Translations under genes and position numbers: made by a program | The notes under the pieces: model-generated | What the model saw: the letters and a program-made list of their open reading frames with translations, nothing else | Told to the model about the DNA's origin: nothing | The model's database searches: none | Shown here: positions 1-9,707 of the stretch, in pieces | Numbering within the stretch: position 1 is the stretch's first letter | How the letters are laid out: every line of letters begins with the position of its first letter | DNA from: Apoderus coryli | Taxonomy: Eukaryota > Arthropoda > Insecta > Coleoptera > Attelabidae | Assembly (NCBI GenBank): GCA_911728435.2 | Contig: OU452207.1 | Coordinates: 15,835,682-15,899,681, forward strand | Direction: 5' to 3' | Length of the DNA stretch: 64,000 nt

Positions 1-25
1 AACATCGGATTGTCTTACAAAAACA

Positions 26-2773
26 TTGATCAAAGTTATAATAAACAACGTTGCTGCACGTGCTCTAATTGATACAGGAAGTTCAGATAGTTTCATTGAT
101 TACCATTTTGTTAAAGCAAATAATTTTAAAGTTACTCCTGCTCAAGGCCAAGTTTCGATGGCCTCCACTTTATGTACATCCAGTATTCAAGGAAACTGTA
201 CTCTAAATATACAATTTCTGAACGCCAAACACGAAAATATGAAAGTAGCTGTTCTGCCAAATCTATGTACTGATTTCATTATAGGACATGATATTATGAG
301 GCAACATTCAGCAGTTCATGTTAACTTTGGAGGACCAAAACCTGTTTTAAAAATCTGCTGTTTAGCCCAAGCTACTGTAAAACCACCACTTCTATTTTCA
401 AATCTTACTGAAGATTGTCGTCCGATTGCAACAAAATCTAGGAGACATACTGATGAAGATTTTATTAAACAAGAAATAAAGAATTTGTTGAAAGAGGACA
501 TAATTGAAGAAAGTAATTCACCATGGAGAGCTCAAGTCCTAGTAACACAAAACGAAAATCACAAACGACGGATGGTGATAGATTATTCCCAGACTATAAA
601 TAAATTTACACATCTTGATGCATATCCCGTGCCTAATGTGGAAGCTATGGTCACAAAAATTGCAAAATATAAAATATTTAGCACTATAGACCTTAAAAGT
701 GCCTACCATCTAATACCAATTCAAGAAAATGATAAACAGTACACTGCTTTTGAAGCAGCAGGTAACCTGTATCAGTTTAGAAGAATTCCTTTTGGGGTAA
801 CTAATGGTGTTTCATGCTTCCAAAGGGTAATAAATTCAATAATATCGCAAGAAAATTTAGTAGGAGTATTTGCTTATTTAGATGACGTGACCGTTTGCGG
901 TGAAACACAGTTAAATCATGACAGAAATTTGGAACAATTTATAAAAGCTACTGTAAAATATGGTTTAACACTTAATAAAAAGAAATGTAATTATTCCAAG
1001 AACTCAATAAATTTGCTAGGTTACACTATAGAAAACGGTACTCTTAAACCTGATCAAGATCGTCTTAAACCTCTCCTGAATTTGCCTGCTCCAAACAACG
1101 CACCAAGCCTTAAACGAATAATGGGAATGTTTTCACATTATTCTAAGTGGATTCCGAAGTTCTCACACAAAATAAGAAATCTTACCAATTGTAAAACGTT
1201 TCCAATGCCAGAAAATGTTATCCAAGATTTTGAAAATATAAAAAAGGATATAGCTGAATCACTTTTATGGTCAATTAAAGAAGATGAACTCCTTGTTGTA
1301 GAGACTGATGCCTCAGATTATGCAATAGCAGCTACTTTGACACAGTCAGGCAGACCAGTCGCATTTTTCTCAAGAACTCTGTCTGATTGTGAACGTAAAC
1401 ACTCAGCTATTGAAAAAGAAGCTTGTGCCTGTGTTGAAGCTATTCGTAAATGGAGACATTATCTGATTAATCGACCATTTAGACTTATAACAGATCAAGA
1501 AGCAGTTTCGTTCATGTTTAACACAAAACATTCTAGTAAAATAAAAAACGAGAAGATTATGCGATGGCGTTTAGAACTCTCCTGCTACAATTATGACATT
1601 ATCTATCGCCCAGGTAGTTCTAATCTAGCCGCAGATGCATTATCCAGAATATGTTCAGCAAGTTCTAAATCTAAACTCTATGAATTACACGAATCCTTGT
1701 GTCATCCAGGAATAACAAGGATGTATCATTTTATACGAGTACGAAGTCTTCCATATTCGGTAGATGATGTTAAAAGTATGGTATCTTCATGTCCCATCTG
1801 CGCTGAGCTAAAACCAAAGTTTAATAAAATCAGTAACAGTCATCTAATCAAAGCTACATCGCCATTTGAACGTATTAGTATCGATTTCAAAGGACCTTTA
1901 CCTAGCTGTACCAACAATAAATATCTTCTAACTATTGTTGATGAATTTTCACGTTTTCCTTTTGCGTTCCCTTGCTATGATATGACAGCTGCCACAGTTA
2001 TTCAATGTTTCAACCAATTATTTTCCATATTTGGCATGCCATCTTATGTTCATTCCGATCGGGGACCATCATTCATGTCACATGAACTAATTGATTATTT
2101 ACATTCTCGAGGAATAGCGACAAGTCGAACTACACCCTACAACCCTCAAGGAAATGGACAAGTCGAACGATACAATGGTATAATTTGGAAAACTGTAAAC
2201 CTTGCTTTAAAGACAAAAGGCCTAAAACCTACGCAATGGGAAATTGTTCTACCTGAAGCTTTGTTTTCTATAAGATCATTATTATGTACTGCGACTAACT
2301 GTACACCACATGAACGAATGTTTGCATATCAACGACGCTCAACAAGCGGAATCTCTATACCAACGTGGTTAAAAGAATCCGACATCGTTCTTCTTAAAAA
2401 GCAAAGCAGAAAAAGCAAGTATGATCCATTGGTGGAAGAAGTAGAATTATTAGAAACTAATCCCGAATATGCTTTAATAAGGCATAAGAGCGGTCAAGAA
2501 TCAACAGTTTCTTTAAAACATTTGGCGCCAAGAGGAAATATAAATCTCCTAATCGACGATACTGAAAGTTGTACTTCAGACCGAAACGAGGAAGAGAACA
2601 ATTTATTATCAACAACTGATTTTACTGATAATCTCGACAATACAATTGATTCATCTTCTGAAATATTTTCAACCAATCAAAACACACAAACAGCTCAGGC
2701 ATCTGAACCTGTTCGAAAGTCTGAAAGAATACGAAAACCACCAAAGTACCTAACGGAGTACGTTCCAAATTAA
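26..2773 (+). CDS. pol: Ty3/gypsy Pol polyprotein (5' part outside window)
   Basis: Retrotransposon polyprotein that would supply protease, reverse transcriptase, RNase H and integrase. Domains in order: aspartic protease with DTGSSDSFID near residue 17; RT with YLDD at residues 284-287; RNase H with ETDASDYAIA; integrase with an HHCC finger near residues 550-595 and a DDE core (IDFKGPL, HSDRGPSF, GNGQVERYNG). The 915-residue frame is uninterrupted, which is rare in this window. The listed start is only the first in-frame ATG; the reading frame enters from the left edge, so gag and the 5' LTR lie outside. It is followed at once by a polypurine tract and an LTR, as expected for the 3' end of a gypsy element. 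No chromodomain and no env are seen. Confidence 0.93.
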   Translation: MIKVIINNVAARALIDTGSSDSFIDYHFVKANNFKVTPAQGQVSMASTLCTSSIQGNCTLNIQFLNAKHENMKVAVLPNLCTDFIIGHDIMRQHSAVHVNFGGPKPVLKICCLAQATVKPPLLFSNLTEDCRPIATKSRRHTDEDFIKQEIKNLLKEDIIEESNSPWRAQVLVTQNENHKRRMVIDYSQTINKFTHLDAYPVPNVEAMVTKIAKYKIFSTIDLKSAYHLIPIQENDKQYTAFEAAGNLYQFRRIPFGVTNGVSCFQRVINSIISQENLVGVFAYLDDVTVCGETQLNHDRNLEQFIKATVKYGLTLNKKKCNYSKNSINLLGYTIENGTLKPDQDRLKPLLNLPAPNNAPSLKRIMGMFSHYSKWIPKFSHKIRNLTNCKTFPMPENVIQDFENIKKDIAESLLWSIKEDELLVVETDASDYAIAATLTQSGRPVAFFSRTLSDCERKHSAIEKEACACVEAIRKWRHYLINRPFRLITDQEAVSFMFNTKHSSKIKNEKIMRWRLELSCYNYDIIYRPGSSNLAADALSRICSASSKSKLYELHESLCHPGITRMYHFIRVRSLPYSVDDVKSMVSSCPICAELKPKFNKISNSHLIKATSPFERISIDFKGPLPSCTNNKYLLTIVDEFSRFPFAFPCYDMTAATVIQCFNQLFSIFGMPSYVHSDRGPSFMSHELIDYLHSRGIATSRTTPYNPQGNGQVERYNGIIWKTVNLALKTKGLKPTQWEIVLPEALFSIRSLLCTATNCTPHERMFAYQRRSTSGISIPTWLKESDIVLLKKQSRKSKYDPLVEEVELLETNPEYALIRHKSGQESTVSLKHLAPRGNINLLIDDTESCTSDRNEEENNLLSTTDFTDNLDNTIDSSSEIFSTNQNTQTAQASEPVRKSERIRKPPKYLTEYVPN

Positions 2774-2784
2774 CCAGGGGAAAA
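2774..2784 (+). other. Polypurine tract of the first gypsy element
   Basis: Purine-rich ACCAGGGGAAAA directly after the Pol stop and directly before TGTCATATAA, the likely LTR start. It would prime plus-strand DNA synthesis. Its position between pol and LTR is canonical. Confidence 0.6.
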
Positions 2785-2830
2785 TGTCATATAATTTATT
2801 ATAATACTGTATTTACAATATCTTTATTAG

Positions 2831-3101
2831 GAATGGGCTTGTTTAACAAAACAAGACTTAAAATCCGAGAGTTTGTCTGTCAACCACTATACTTTCACCA
2901 GACGGCCGTTTCGTCGATCCACGACTCATCAGTGGTGATCGGTCAGTAGTTGACAGCCAAACTCTCGTAAATAATGTGGTATATACCACAAACGGTACAG
3001 AGATGTAAAAGGATGTGTTTGGCGACATCTAGTTTTATTGTTGGTAGTACGCCGAGTGAACAACAGTTCCTATATCGACCGCCTGGGAGGTCTCTGACCC
3101 C
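2831..3101 (-). mobile_element. 271 bp hammerhead-bearing insertion (retrozyme-like)
   Basis: Short insertion in the gypsy LTR, flanked by perfect 13 bp direct repeats ATATCTTTATTAG (2818-2830 and 3102-3114), so it is a discrete transposed unit. It has no open frame of note. Its minus strand holds a hammerhead ribozyme closed by a long outer stem. Size, TSD and ribozyme fit small non-autonomous retroelements of the retrozyme or Penelope-derived type known in animals. Its sequence does not match the Penelope element at 45357-48843, so I infer a separate family. Confidence 0.75.
2866..2967 (-). ncRNA. Hammerhead ribozyme, type I, complete core
   Basis: On the minus strand: stem I strand CACCA (2933-2937), CTGATGA (2926-2932), stem II GTCG/CGAC with a 5 nt loop, GAAA (2909-2912), stem III ACGG/CCGT (2902-2909), cleavage triplet GTC ending at 2901, then stem I partner TGGTG (2896-2900). 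All invariant core positions are present. Stem III is a self-complementary octamer with no loop, so two copies could pair as a dimer. Stem I is extended by a second pairing between 2866-2884 and 2949-2967. Predicted to self-cleave between 2901 and 2900. Confidence 0.88.
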
Positions 3102-4558
3102 ATATCTTTATTAGTTTGACATGTACCAGTTTAGTTTTACATACTTGTTTAGTTTTACATACTTGTCAATAACTGTTAGAATTTTTATTGTGCTATGTTT
3201 TTCGTTTATTAAAGCCTATAAATCTGAAGGCGAGTATTATTACAGTAAGGTTTTGAGCAACCTGGTATATTATTAATTTTTTGATATATTTTAATTCTTG
3301 AATTGAAACTTGGAAAGGATAATTTGCTGGAGATCTTTCTTAATTAAAGATTGTAACATCATAATTTGATAAGTTTGTATACAAGATCTCAGGGGTGTTT
3401 CCCTTTCTAAGTAATTTATACATAGTTATTCGAGGTTCTGCTTTCCGTGGTAGCAAATTAATCATTATTCTCTATAAAAAGATCATAATATAATATTGTT
3501 CATTTTGAAAGTATTAACTTTCCTTTATTAATTTTTATATACATTGAAACGTACTTTCCATCAAGTGTTGGAGTTAAATATTTTGTTTTTCATTGTTTGA
3601 ATTTAATCTAATTTTTATTTGACACAGTGACCTAGTTCACTTAAATTTAATTCTTAAAGTTTCTTTTTTGAACAGGATTAATTTGGGTATCTCCTTCAGA
3701 GACAGACTTTTAATTTTTGTGATTTAAATCTTGACTTTAACAACGATTTATTGTTAAACAAATACATTGAAGAACTCGAGTGATTATCCAAAGCCAAAGT
3801 GAATTTTTACTAATTTCTGTTGGTGTTTCCTACTCGGTACATGCATCCTCACCTACCTGATGACATGCCAATAAATACTGAGGCTTGAAGAAATCTACAA
3901 CTGCCAGATTAAACCAGTCTAATCAACCAAGCAGATACTAACTAAGTTGGTGTGTACACTGGACGGTGTTGGAGAAAAAGTACAACGATAGAATTCATTA
4001 CAGTATACAGATAAGAAAAATTTAATCTTTATCTAATTATACTTTGAGCTGGATACTTGCTTCAGAGAGTTATAAAATATTTACATAATGTAAAATACCA
4101 AATAATCTAGTCAAGATTTTTAATTTAATTTATATCAACAATTTTATATTGATTTTTAATATTTTGATTTGTTTTTTATTATAAGTATTGATTTTACTTA
4201 TCGTAGTTTGATTTCATCATACACAGCTTAATGAGTGATCTAATCTAATCTAGTAGTGTTTGGACTTCTGATTTGTTTAGGGAGCACGGCATCATTTTAT
4301 TTTAGTTACCCTATCTTTATTCAGTACAATTGCCTTGAATATAACAAGGAAAGTTTTTGTATATTTTTGTACTCAAAAATATTCTGGCGCCCTTTGCTGA
4401 TCCGTGATCACTTTGGAATTCCATTCGCTGGAGTCTGTTAGGAACTGGGTCGAACCCTACTGACTTTGTTAGCCTGGTATATGTGATAGCGAACTAACAG
4501 ATTCTGTTCTCTTCTGATACAAATAAACTCACGACTGAAACGTCTTTAATACCGCTAC

Positions 4559-4589
4559 ACTATCGATTGTTAATAACAATTATCGATAG
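4559..4589. repeat. Imperfect palindrome
   Basis: CTATCGAT...ATCGATAG with TGTTA/ATAACA inside. It could form a hairpin. It lies just right of the possible LTR end, so it may be target DNA or the end of another small element. Confidence 0.5.
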
Positions 4590-4740
4590 TATTCGATCGT
4601 AAAATTTTATGTCGGAAAATTATTTGGGAAGGACAATATTAAGACATATATGATTAGACAAACGATTTTTAATATTAAAAATATTTCTAGCCAACATTCG
4701 ATTTTTGATGTATAATAGGTTAAACATATTACACGTACGT

Positions 4741-5210
4741 AAACAAACACTTGAAAAGGCTGCACAATCATTGTAACGTAAGTACTTTAAAATACAATAC
4801 TTTTTATGTTTATTTAAAGGTATTCCAGCTAGATTTGTTTATGTTCCTAAGTACGTACCTACATATTATACCACCTACTAATATTATACCATCTCCTAAT
4901 CTCCACATTGGTAAACAAAAACGACTTACCATAGAGCACAGAATAATACATTCCTTATTCTGTGGAAAGAAGCTATAAATTTTAACATAACAAACACCAG
5001 AAAAGGCTACACAAGCTTTTTAACGTGAGTACTTTATAATAGAATACTTTTTAATTATTATTTAAAGTTATTCCAGCTAGAATTGTTTATGTTTCTAGGT
5101 ACGTACCTACATATTATACCACCTACTACTTAGGTAAACAAAAACGAGTTACCATAGTAAAACACAGACTAATAATACCTTCCTTATTATGTGGAAACAA
5201 GCTATAAATT
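4741..5210 (+). repeat. Two tandem copies of a ~230 bp unit
   Basis: Unit 1 at about 4741-4977 and unit 2 at about 4985-5210 share long blocks: aaaaggct(g/a)cacaa near the left end, TTATTCCAGCTAGA in the middle, then TACGTACCTACATATTATACC, and an end like GTGGAAA(G/C)AAGCTATAAATT. They are diverged by substitutions and short indels. Small frames in them are not shared between copies, so I read this as noncoding. Confidence 0.8.
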
Positions 5211-5254
5211 ATATATTGAAACAAGTAGATAAAAACGAACAAGAAATTGTGTAG

Positions 5255-5600
5255 ATGTCCAGAAAGCATACGATAGAAAGGTCCTTCTTATTCATTAACA
5301 CAGTGAAAAATTCATCATATACAATGTTAGTTTTTGTTAACAATAATACGTATTTAATCATGATCAAAATGTATAAACAAATAATAAACTACATATTTCG
5401 GTTAGTCAGCACAAATCGTTTTAAAATGGAGCACATATCAACTACTGTTCTGGTTGGTATTATTTTTATAAGTAACATAGAAGCAGCAGCAACATTTGAT
5501 AATATTTCTATATTTTGTTATTTTCCAAATAAATATTATTGATTTTACCAAATCGTGTTTCTCTTTTTTTAATTAAAATAGAGCAAGTGCAGTAAGTTAT
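5255..5600. other. No gene recognised
   Basis: AT-rich spacer. A 95-codon plus-strand frame (5255-5542) has hydrophobic stretches but no recognisable domain, and its composition matches the flanking noncoding DNA. I do not call it a gene. Confidence 0.5.
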
Positions 5601-5610
5601 ATAGAAAAAA

Positions 5611-5995
5611 TTAGAACTAGGAATATCATTTTAGAGGTTAACCTACTTTTGTCTAAAAATGCATTGGTCTTATTACATGTTTAAATCGCAGGCAAATGAG
5701 AAATTTATTCTCAAAAGCTTTATAACCAAGTAATCGAAGTGAGGCAAAGCCCATTAAATTAGCACTGCATCGCCTCTGTTCTTTCGGTCAGTGAAAAATT
5801 TTATAAAACTAGGAACATCATTTTAGAGGTTAACCTACTTTTGTCTGAAAATACAATGGTGTTATTACATATTTCAATCGCAGGTAAATGAGAAATTTAT
5901 TCTCAAAAGCTTTATGACCAAGTGATTGAAGTGAGGCAAAGCCTATTAAATTAGCACTACATCGCCTCTGTTCTCTCGGTCAGTGAAAAAAATTT
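5611..5995 (+). repeat. Two tandem copies of a ~190 bp unit
   Basis: Copy 1 (about 5611-5800) and copy 2 (about 5806-5993) are close matches along their length. Both contain TTTTAGAGGTTAACCTACTT, GAAGTGAGGCAAAGCC and a right end CATCGCCTCTGTTCT(T/C)TCGGTCAGTGAAAAA. No coding frame is kept. This differs in sequence from the 4741-5210 pair. Confidence 0.85.
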
Positions 5996-6384
5996 TGTAA
6001 TATAATTTACCAGTTAAATGTTATTCAAACTGATATAATATCAATCAAATTTGTAAAAGGAACGAGTATGGCAGACAGGCGAGTGACAAATGGTGATATT
6101 TTGCATAGAATGACATATTTACCTGTTAGTTAAGCTGAGGAAAGGTGAAAGAAAATATTTTTGAATTTATCTACCAATAATGATTTCTTTTAATATTTAG
6201 TAGTAAGTGAATTTCTATCAAAAAAGAATATTCGTTTTAACTGCAATCAAATCACTTTATGAAACAAAATATGCGTGTTTAGCAGGAGGCCATATATAAG
6301 GAAGAAAAGAAGAAGAAATATGCGTATGCGTATAAATGTTAGGTTGGGTTGTGTTGTGCGTATAAATGTTAGGCAAAGTCATAC

Positions 6385-6409
6385 AGAGAGAGAGAGAGAG
6401 AGAGAGAGA
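6385..6409 (+). repeat. (AG)n microsatellite
   Basis: About 12 AG repeats. Just upstream, GCGTATAAATGTTAGG occurs twice. The rest of 5995-6930 is AT-rich and shows no gene that I can support. Confidence 0.9.
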
Positions 6410-7842
6410 AGAATATTATTGCGTATAAAGTCGAGTTCACGCCATTCACCGATTATAACTGCGGTTATGATGAGACACAGAAAAGTTGAAAATGAATATA
6501 AATATAAAATAGGATCGAAATAGAGGTTTAAATTTTCTAACGTACGAAGCAAATGGTCAAGAGTAAATCACCAAGAGCAACAACAAATACCAGATTAGTA
6601 ATTAAAGTTATGTAAATATTCAAATGGACCGATAATAACGCAACTCATCGGCGAGGTTACTTTTGGTTAAACCGCAAAGAAACTATGACATCATGAAGGA
6701 CTTTTAATAGGAATACTTTTGAATTCTCTTAGTTCGTTAGAATAACTTCATAAAATTTATGTATATATGTAAGGTAATTATATTTATTTGAGTAGGTTTT
6801 CAGCCCATTTTTTAAGTTTTTTTATATAACCATCAATGACATTTGTCATAGATAAAACTACCACAAAACAACTGGGGATTTCTAGTAATATATAATAAAA
6901 ATTATAAATTCAAATATTAAGGATTATGTAACCATTTTGAAATTAGCGGGTGTTATATACATTCAGAAAGAATACTAATGTTATAGCTCAATCCGAATGA
7001 ACCCCAATATGCTATTCAAATTGTCACGGTTCGATTCAAGTTTTACGAGCGGTTTCAAACAAAAGAAGAACAAACAAAGAATATCAACTTGAATAATAAC
7101 ACAATCAAAGTATTATATGAAAGAAACAAACAACTAAAATAAGCTTTATTAATCTGTATTAAAGTAATGCAAAATTACTTACCATTATAATCTTGTATCA
7201 CTTTCGGTCACCGACTTTAATTAAAAGGAAATATTTAATTGGATGACCCTTTTGTCAATAATTTATCGAAAACTTTATTATAAATAAAACGCATAGTTCG
7301 GGCTAAAACAACTAATTTAATAATTAAAACTAATAAAGAAAATGAATAACAACAAGAAATAAATATGTATAAATTAAAGAAAAAGAATAAAACAATTAAG
7401 CGATAATGAAAATTTAAAAGAAAATCTTAATTATTACTTGTACTACTTAAAAATAGGAAAATTAATATAATTACGAATAATTATATTAATTCCTATACGA
7501 ACCTTTAATCATAATTGAAAATGAATTTATTTCATTTACTAAAAGAAACAACTTAAAACTTTATAAAAACTAATTAAAACAAAAAGGCCTTCAATTAAAA
7601 GAATAACAAAACTTACGGAACTTTATACAATTCACTACTTCAGAATAAAAAGAAATGAACTTAGTCTTTAAACAAAAACTAGACAATAATTCTTAACTGA
7701 AAAATCTACTAAGTCCAAAAAACAAATTAAAATATTTAATTTAACTTTTTACAATTAGAGAAAACACAACTTGACTGAGCCAAAGCTAGAACGGATCTCA
7801 CTTGAAAAAGACCGATTGTCTTTCCACGATACTTAACATACA

Positions 7843-8364
7843 TGTTATATTAGATCAATAAGTACTATTACGTCTTATTTTTGAATTATCATATTATATT
7901 CCTAATTTTAATACGCAATTTCCCAGTAATTCAAACCCTTTGTTTTTCATTTTCAAAGACAATTCAAAGCCAATAATATTTACAAATTAAGCACGAATTA
8001 TTGTTTATAAGTAATTTGATAATTATGTGAAAATCTACGATTTTCATAAATAATACAAATTCTAGAAGCTATCTGATTCAGCACCTTAAAATAGTATAAA
8101 TAGTAAGAAATAAGAGATTATTTAATAATTATAATTCCGGCAGTTGAGAGATTCAATAATTATAATTCCGGCAGTCTAGAGATTCTTTTATTATAGTTCT
8201 CCGGCGGTCTTGATAATCTTAAGGATAATAATTATTATTATTCACTTGAACATTGTCGATCGTAGAAGTTCATTCTGTAATTTCAAAATTGAAAAATAAA
8301 GTTATGTGTTAATTGAATAAAGACCTTTTTTTAAAAAAGTAAACTTCAACATAAGTTTATAACA
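7843..8364 (+). repeat. Errantivirus 5' LTR
   Basis: 522 bp from TGTTATATTAG to TTATAACA, giving inverted terminal TGTTAT/ATAACA. It matches the two halves of the 3' LTR (289 + 233 bp) with no difference that I could find by eye. It contains an internal direct repeat, TTCAATAATTATAATTCCGG type, around 8125-8175 and AATAAA near 8297. Confidence 0.93.
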
Positions 8365-8367
8365 AAT

Positions 8368-8385
8368 TGGCTCAGTCGGTAGGAT
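8368..8385 (+). other. tRNA-Ser-type primer binding site
   Basis: TGGCTCAGTCGGTAGGAT begins 3 bases after the LTR. Errantiviruses commonly use the 3' end of tRNA-Ser, with binding sites of the form TGGCGCAGTCGGTAGGAT; this copy differs at one base (T for G at position 5). Confidence 0.7.
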
Positions 8386-8467
8386 CTCTAAAAAGGAGAT
8401 CACGAATAAAATAATTAAAATAAAAATAATTAAAAACAAGTGAGTGAAACTCCATTGGTCTTGTCAG

Positions 8468-8790
8468 ATCAGGACTTGTGCTTGTGCCCCGCTCAGATCA
8501 GGACCCTGCATTCGTCGCCGCCGTACAAGATCGTATAGTCGCCCGCTCAGATCAGGACACTATATCGGTGGAACTAGCCACTTGTCAGCTCCAAGAAGCT
8601 CGAGCTAAGGCTCATTCCTATTTCAAAGCTCGTTGAAGCTCATAATTCAAAGCTCGTTGAAGCTCATAATTCAAAGCTCGTTGCAGCTCATTATTCAAAG
8701 CTCGTTGAAGCTCATAATTCAAAGCTCGTTGCAGCTCATAATTCAAAGCTCGTTGAAGCTCCAATTCAAAGCTCGTGGTAGCTCAAAATC
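8468..8790 (+). repeat. 24 bp minisatellite in the element leader
   Basis: About seven copies of AATTCAAAGCTCGTTGAAGCTCAT-like units from about 8620 to 8786, with variants GTTGCAGCTC and GTGGTAGCTC. Upstream, CAGATCAGGAC occurs three times (near 8468, 8496, 8537). The block sits where the N-terminal part of gag would be expected, so it may have replaced deleted gag sequence. Units are 24 bp but one is shorter, which breaks a continuous frame. Confidence 0.85.
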
Positions 8791-9011
8791 CGAAGTTCAT
8801 TGGAAAATATAAAGAGCAACAGCAACAAAACTCAAATTTCAGAACACAAAATACAAGTAATTCTAGACCAAATTTTAATAACAATAATTATTCGAATCCA
8901 AGTTCTTCTCGAACACATCTTGTAAATAATCATGATGATGAAAATGAAGAAGATGAAAATTTTCGGTTAAATGCCTCGGAAACAACCCAAATGCGGAACC
9001 ATCACATGTAA
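8790..9011 (+). pseudogene. gag: Errantivirus gag remnant
   Basis: Asn/Gln-rich, low-complexity frame of about 75 residues ending DDENEEDENFRLNASETTQ and a stop. Position before the protease and the composition fit the C-terminal tail of an errantivirus Gag, which lacks CCHC knuckles. The usual Gag is several hundred residues, so most of it is gone. The only start is an in-repeat GTG; I do not think it is translated as such. Assignment rests on position more than on sequence. Confidence 0.5.
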
Positions 9012-9019
9012 CTTTATAT

Positions 9020-9684
9020 ACGCTTTCAAATACTTATTATTACATAAAAGACATTACAAAAACTTATAATTATTTAATCGACACAGGAGCATGTGTAACC
9101 ATTTTTAAACCAAAAGTAATTGAAAATAAAAATTACAAACGTAGTAAAGAATATCTTACTATTAAAGGAATTACAAATGAAAAGGTTATTATAACAGAAT
9201 CAGTTTTTATTTATTTTTGCGATATACCACTTAAAGTTTATATTTGTGATCTAGATATTGATTTGATGGTTTAATAGGTGCAGACTTTTTAGAATTTTAC
9301 GAATGTAAAATAGATATAAAAAATAAACAGCTGATAACTAATTTTAAAACAGTACCATTGTTTAGTACAATAACTCGTAATAGACCTCAAACATTCCAAG
9401 AGGAATATCAAATTTTCCTTAATAAGCAAAATATAGAAGGACGCACAGAAAAGATTTGTAAGTTTAAAACAAATAAATATTTCAATACAGAGTGTGTCTT
9501 GTTAGCTAAGAAAATTGAAAATAATTTATTAATTCCAAATTCTATTGTTAAAATTAATCAGAATGGTGAATTTTTAACAAGTGTTTTAAATGCAAACGAA
9601 ACAGAAAAAGAAATTAAAATTTTTGAAAATGAATTTGAATTTGAAAAATTAGAAACTACAGAGTCAAGTCAAATTTTAATATAA
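9020..9684 (+). pseudogene. Errantivirus protease region, frameshifted
   Basis: The aspartic protease active site YLIDTGACVT is encoded at 9071-9097. The frame then continues to about 9262, where a one-base shift moves it into the frame that reads GLIGADFLEFYECKID (from 9268). This frame ends at 9684. Pol starts in the third frame at 9708. A shift between pro and pol is not usual within errantivirus Pol, so I read both as mutations or assembly errors in homopolymer-rich DNA. Confidence 0.75.
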
Positions 9685-9707
9685 ATCAAAATGAAGATAG
9701 GAGATAA

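Larger units (their letters stand above)
2785..4557 (+). repeat. 3' LTR region of first gypsy element (right end uncertain)
   Basis: AT-rich noncoding sequence that begins TGTCAT right after the polypurine tract. The 5' LTR is outside the window, so the right end cannot be fixed by comparison. Two candidates: ATGACA near 3860-3865, the inverse complement of the first six bases, or CTACA near 4559, which follows an AATAAA-containing stretch at 4521-4530. The region is interrupted by a 271 bp insertion (2831-3101) with a 13 bp target-site duplication. I see no gene in 3115-4560. Confidence 0.5.

Noticed and set aside
3859..3905. CTGATGA followed by GAAA as another hammerhead
   Set aside because: No stem II hairpin between the boxes and no stem I pairing.
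5255..5542. 95-codon frame as a small secreted protein
   Set aside because: AT-driven composition and no support beyond length.
8371..8390. GGCTCAGTCGGTAGGA as the D-arm of a tRNA gene
   Set aside because: No anticodon or T arm follows; position right after the LTR makes it a primer binding site.
8620..8786. Regular 24 bp repeats as a CRISPR array
   Set aside because: Units abut directly without unique spacers; it is a minisatellite inside a eukaryotic LTR element.
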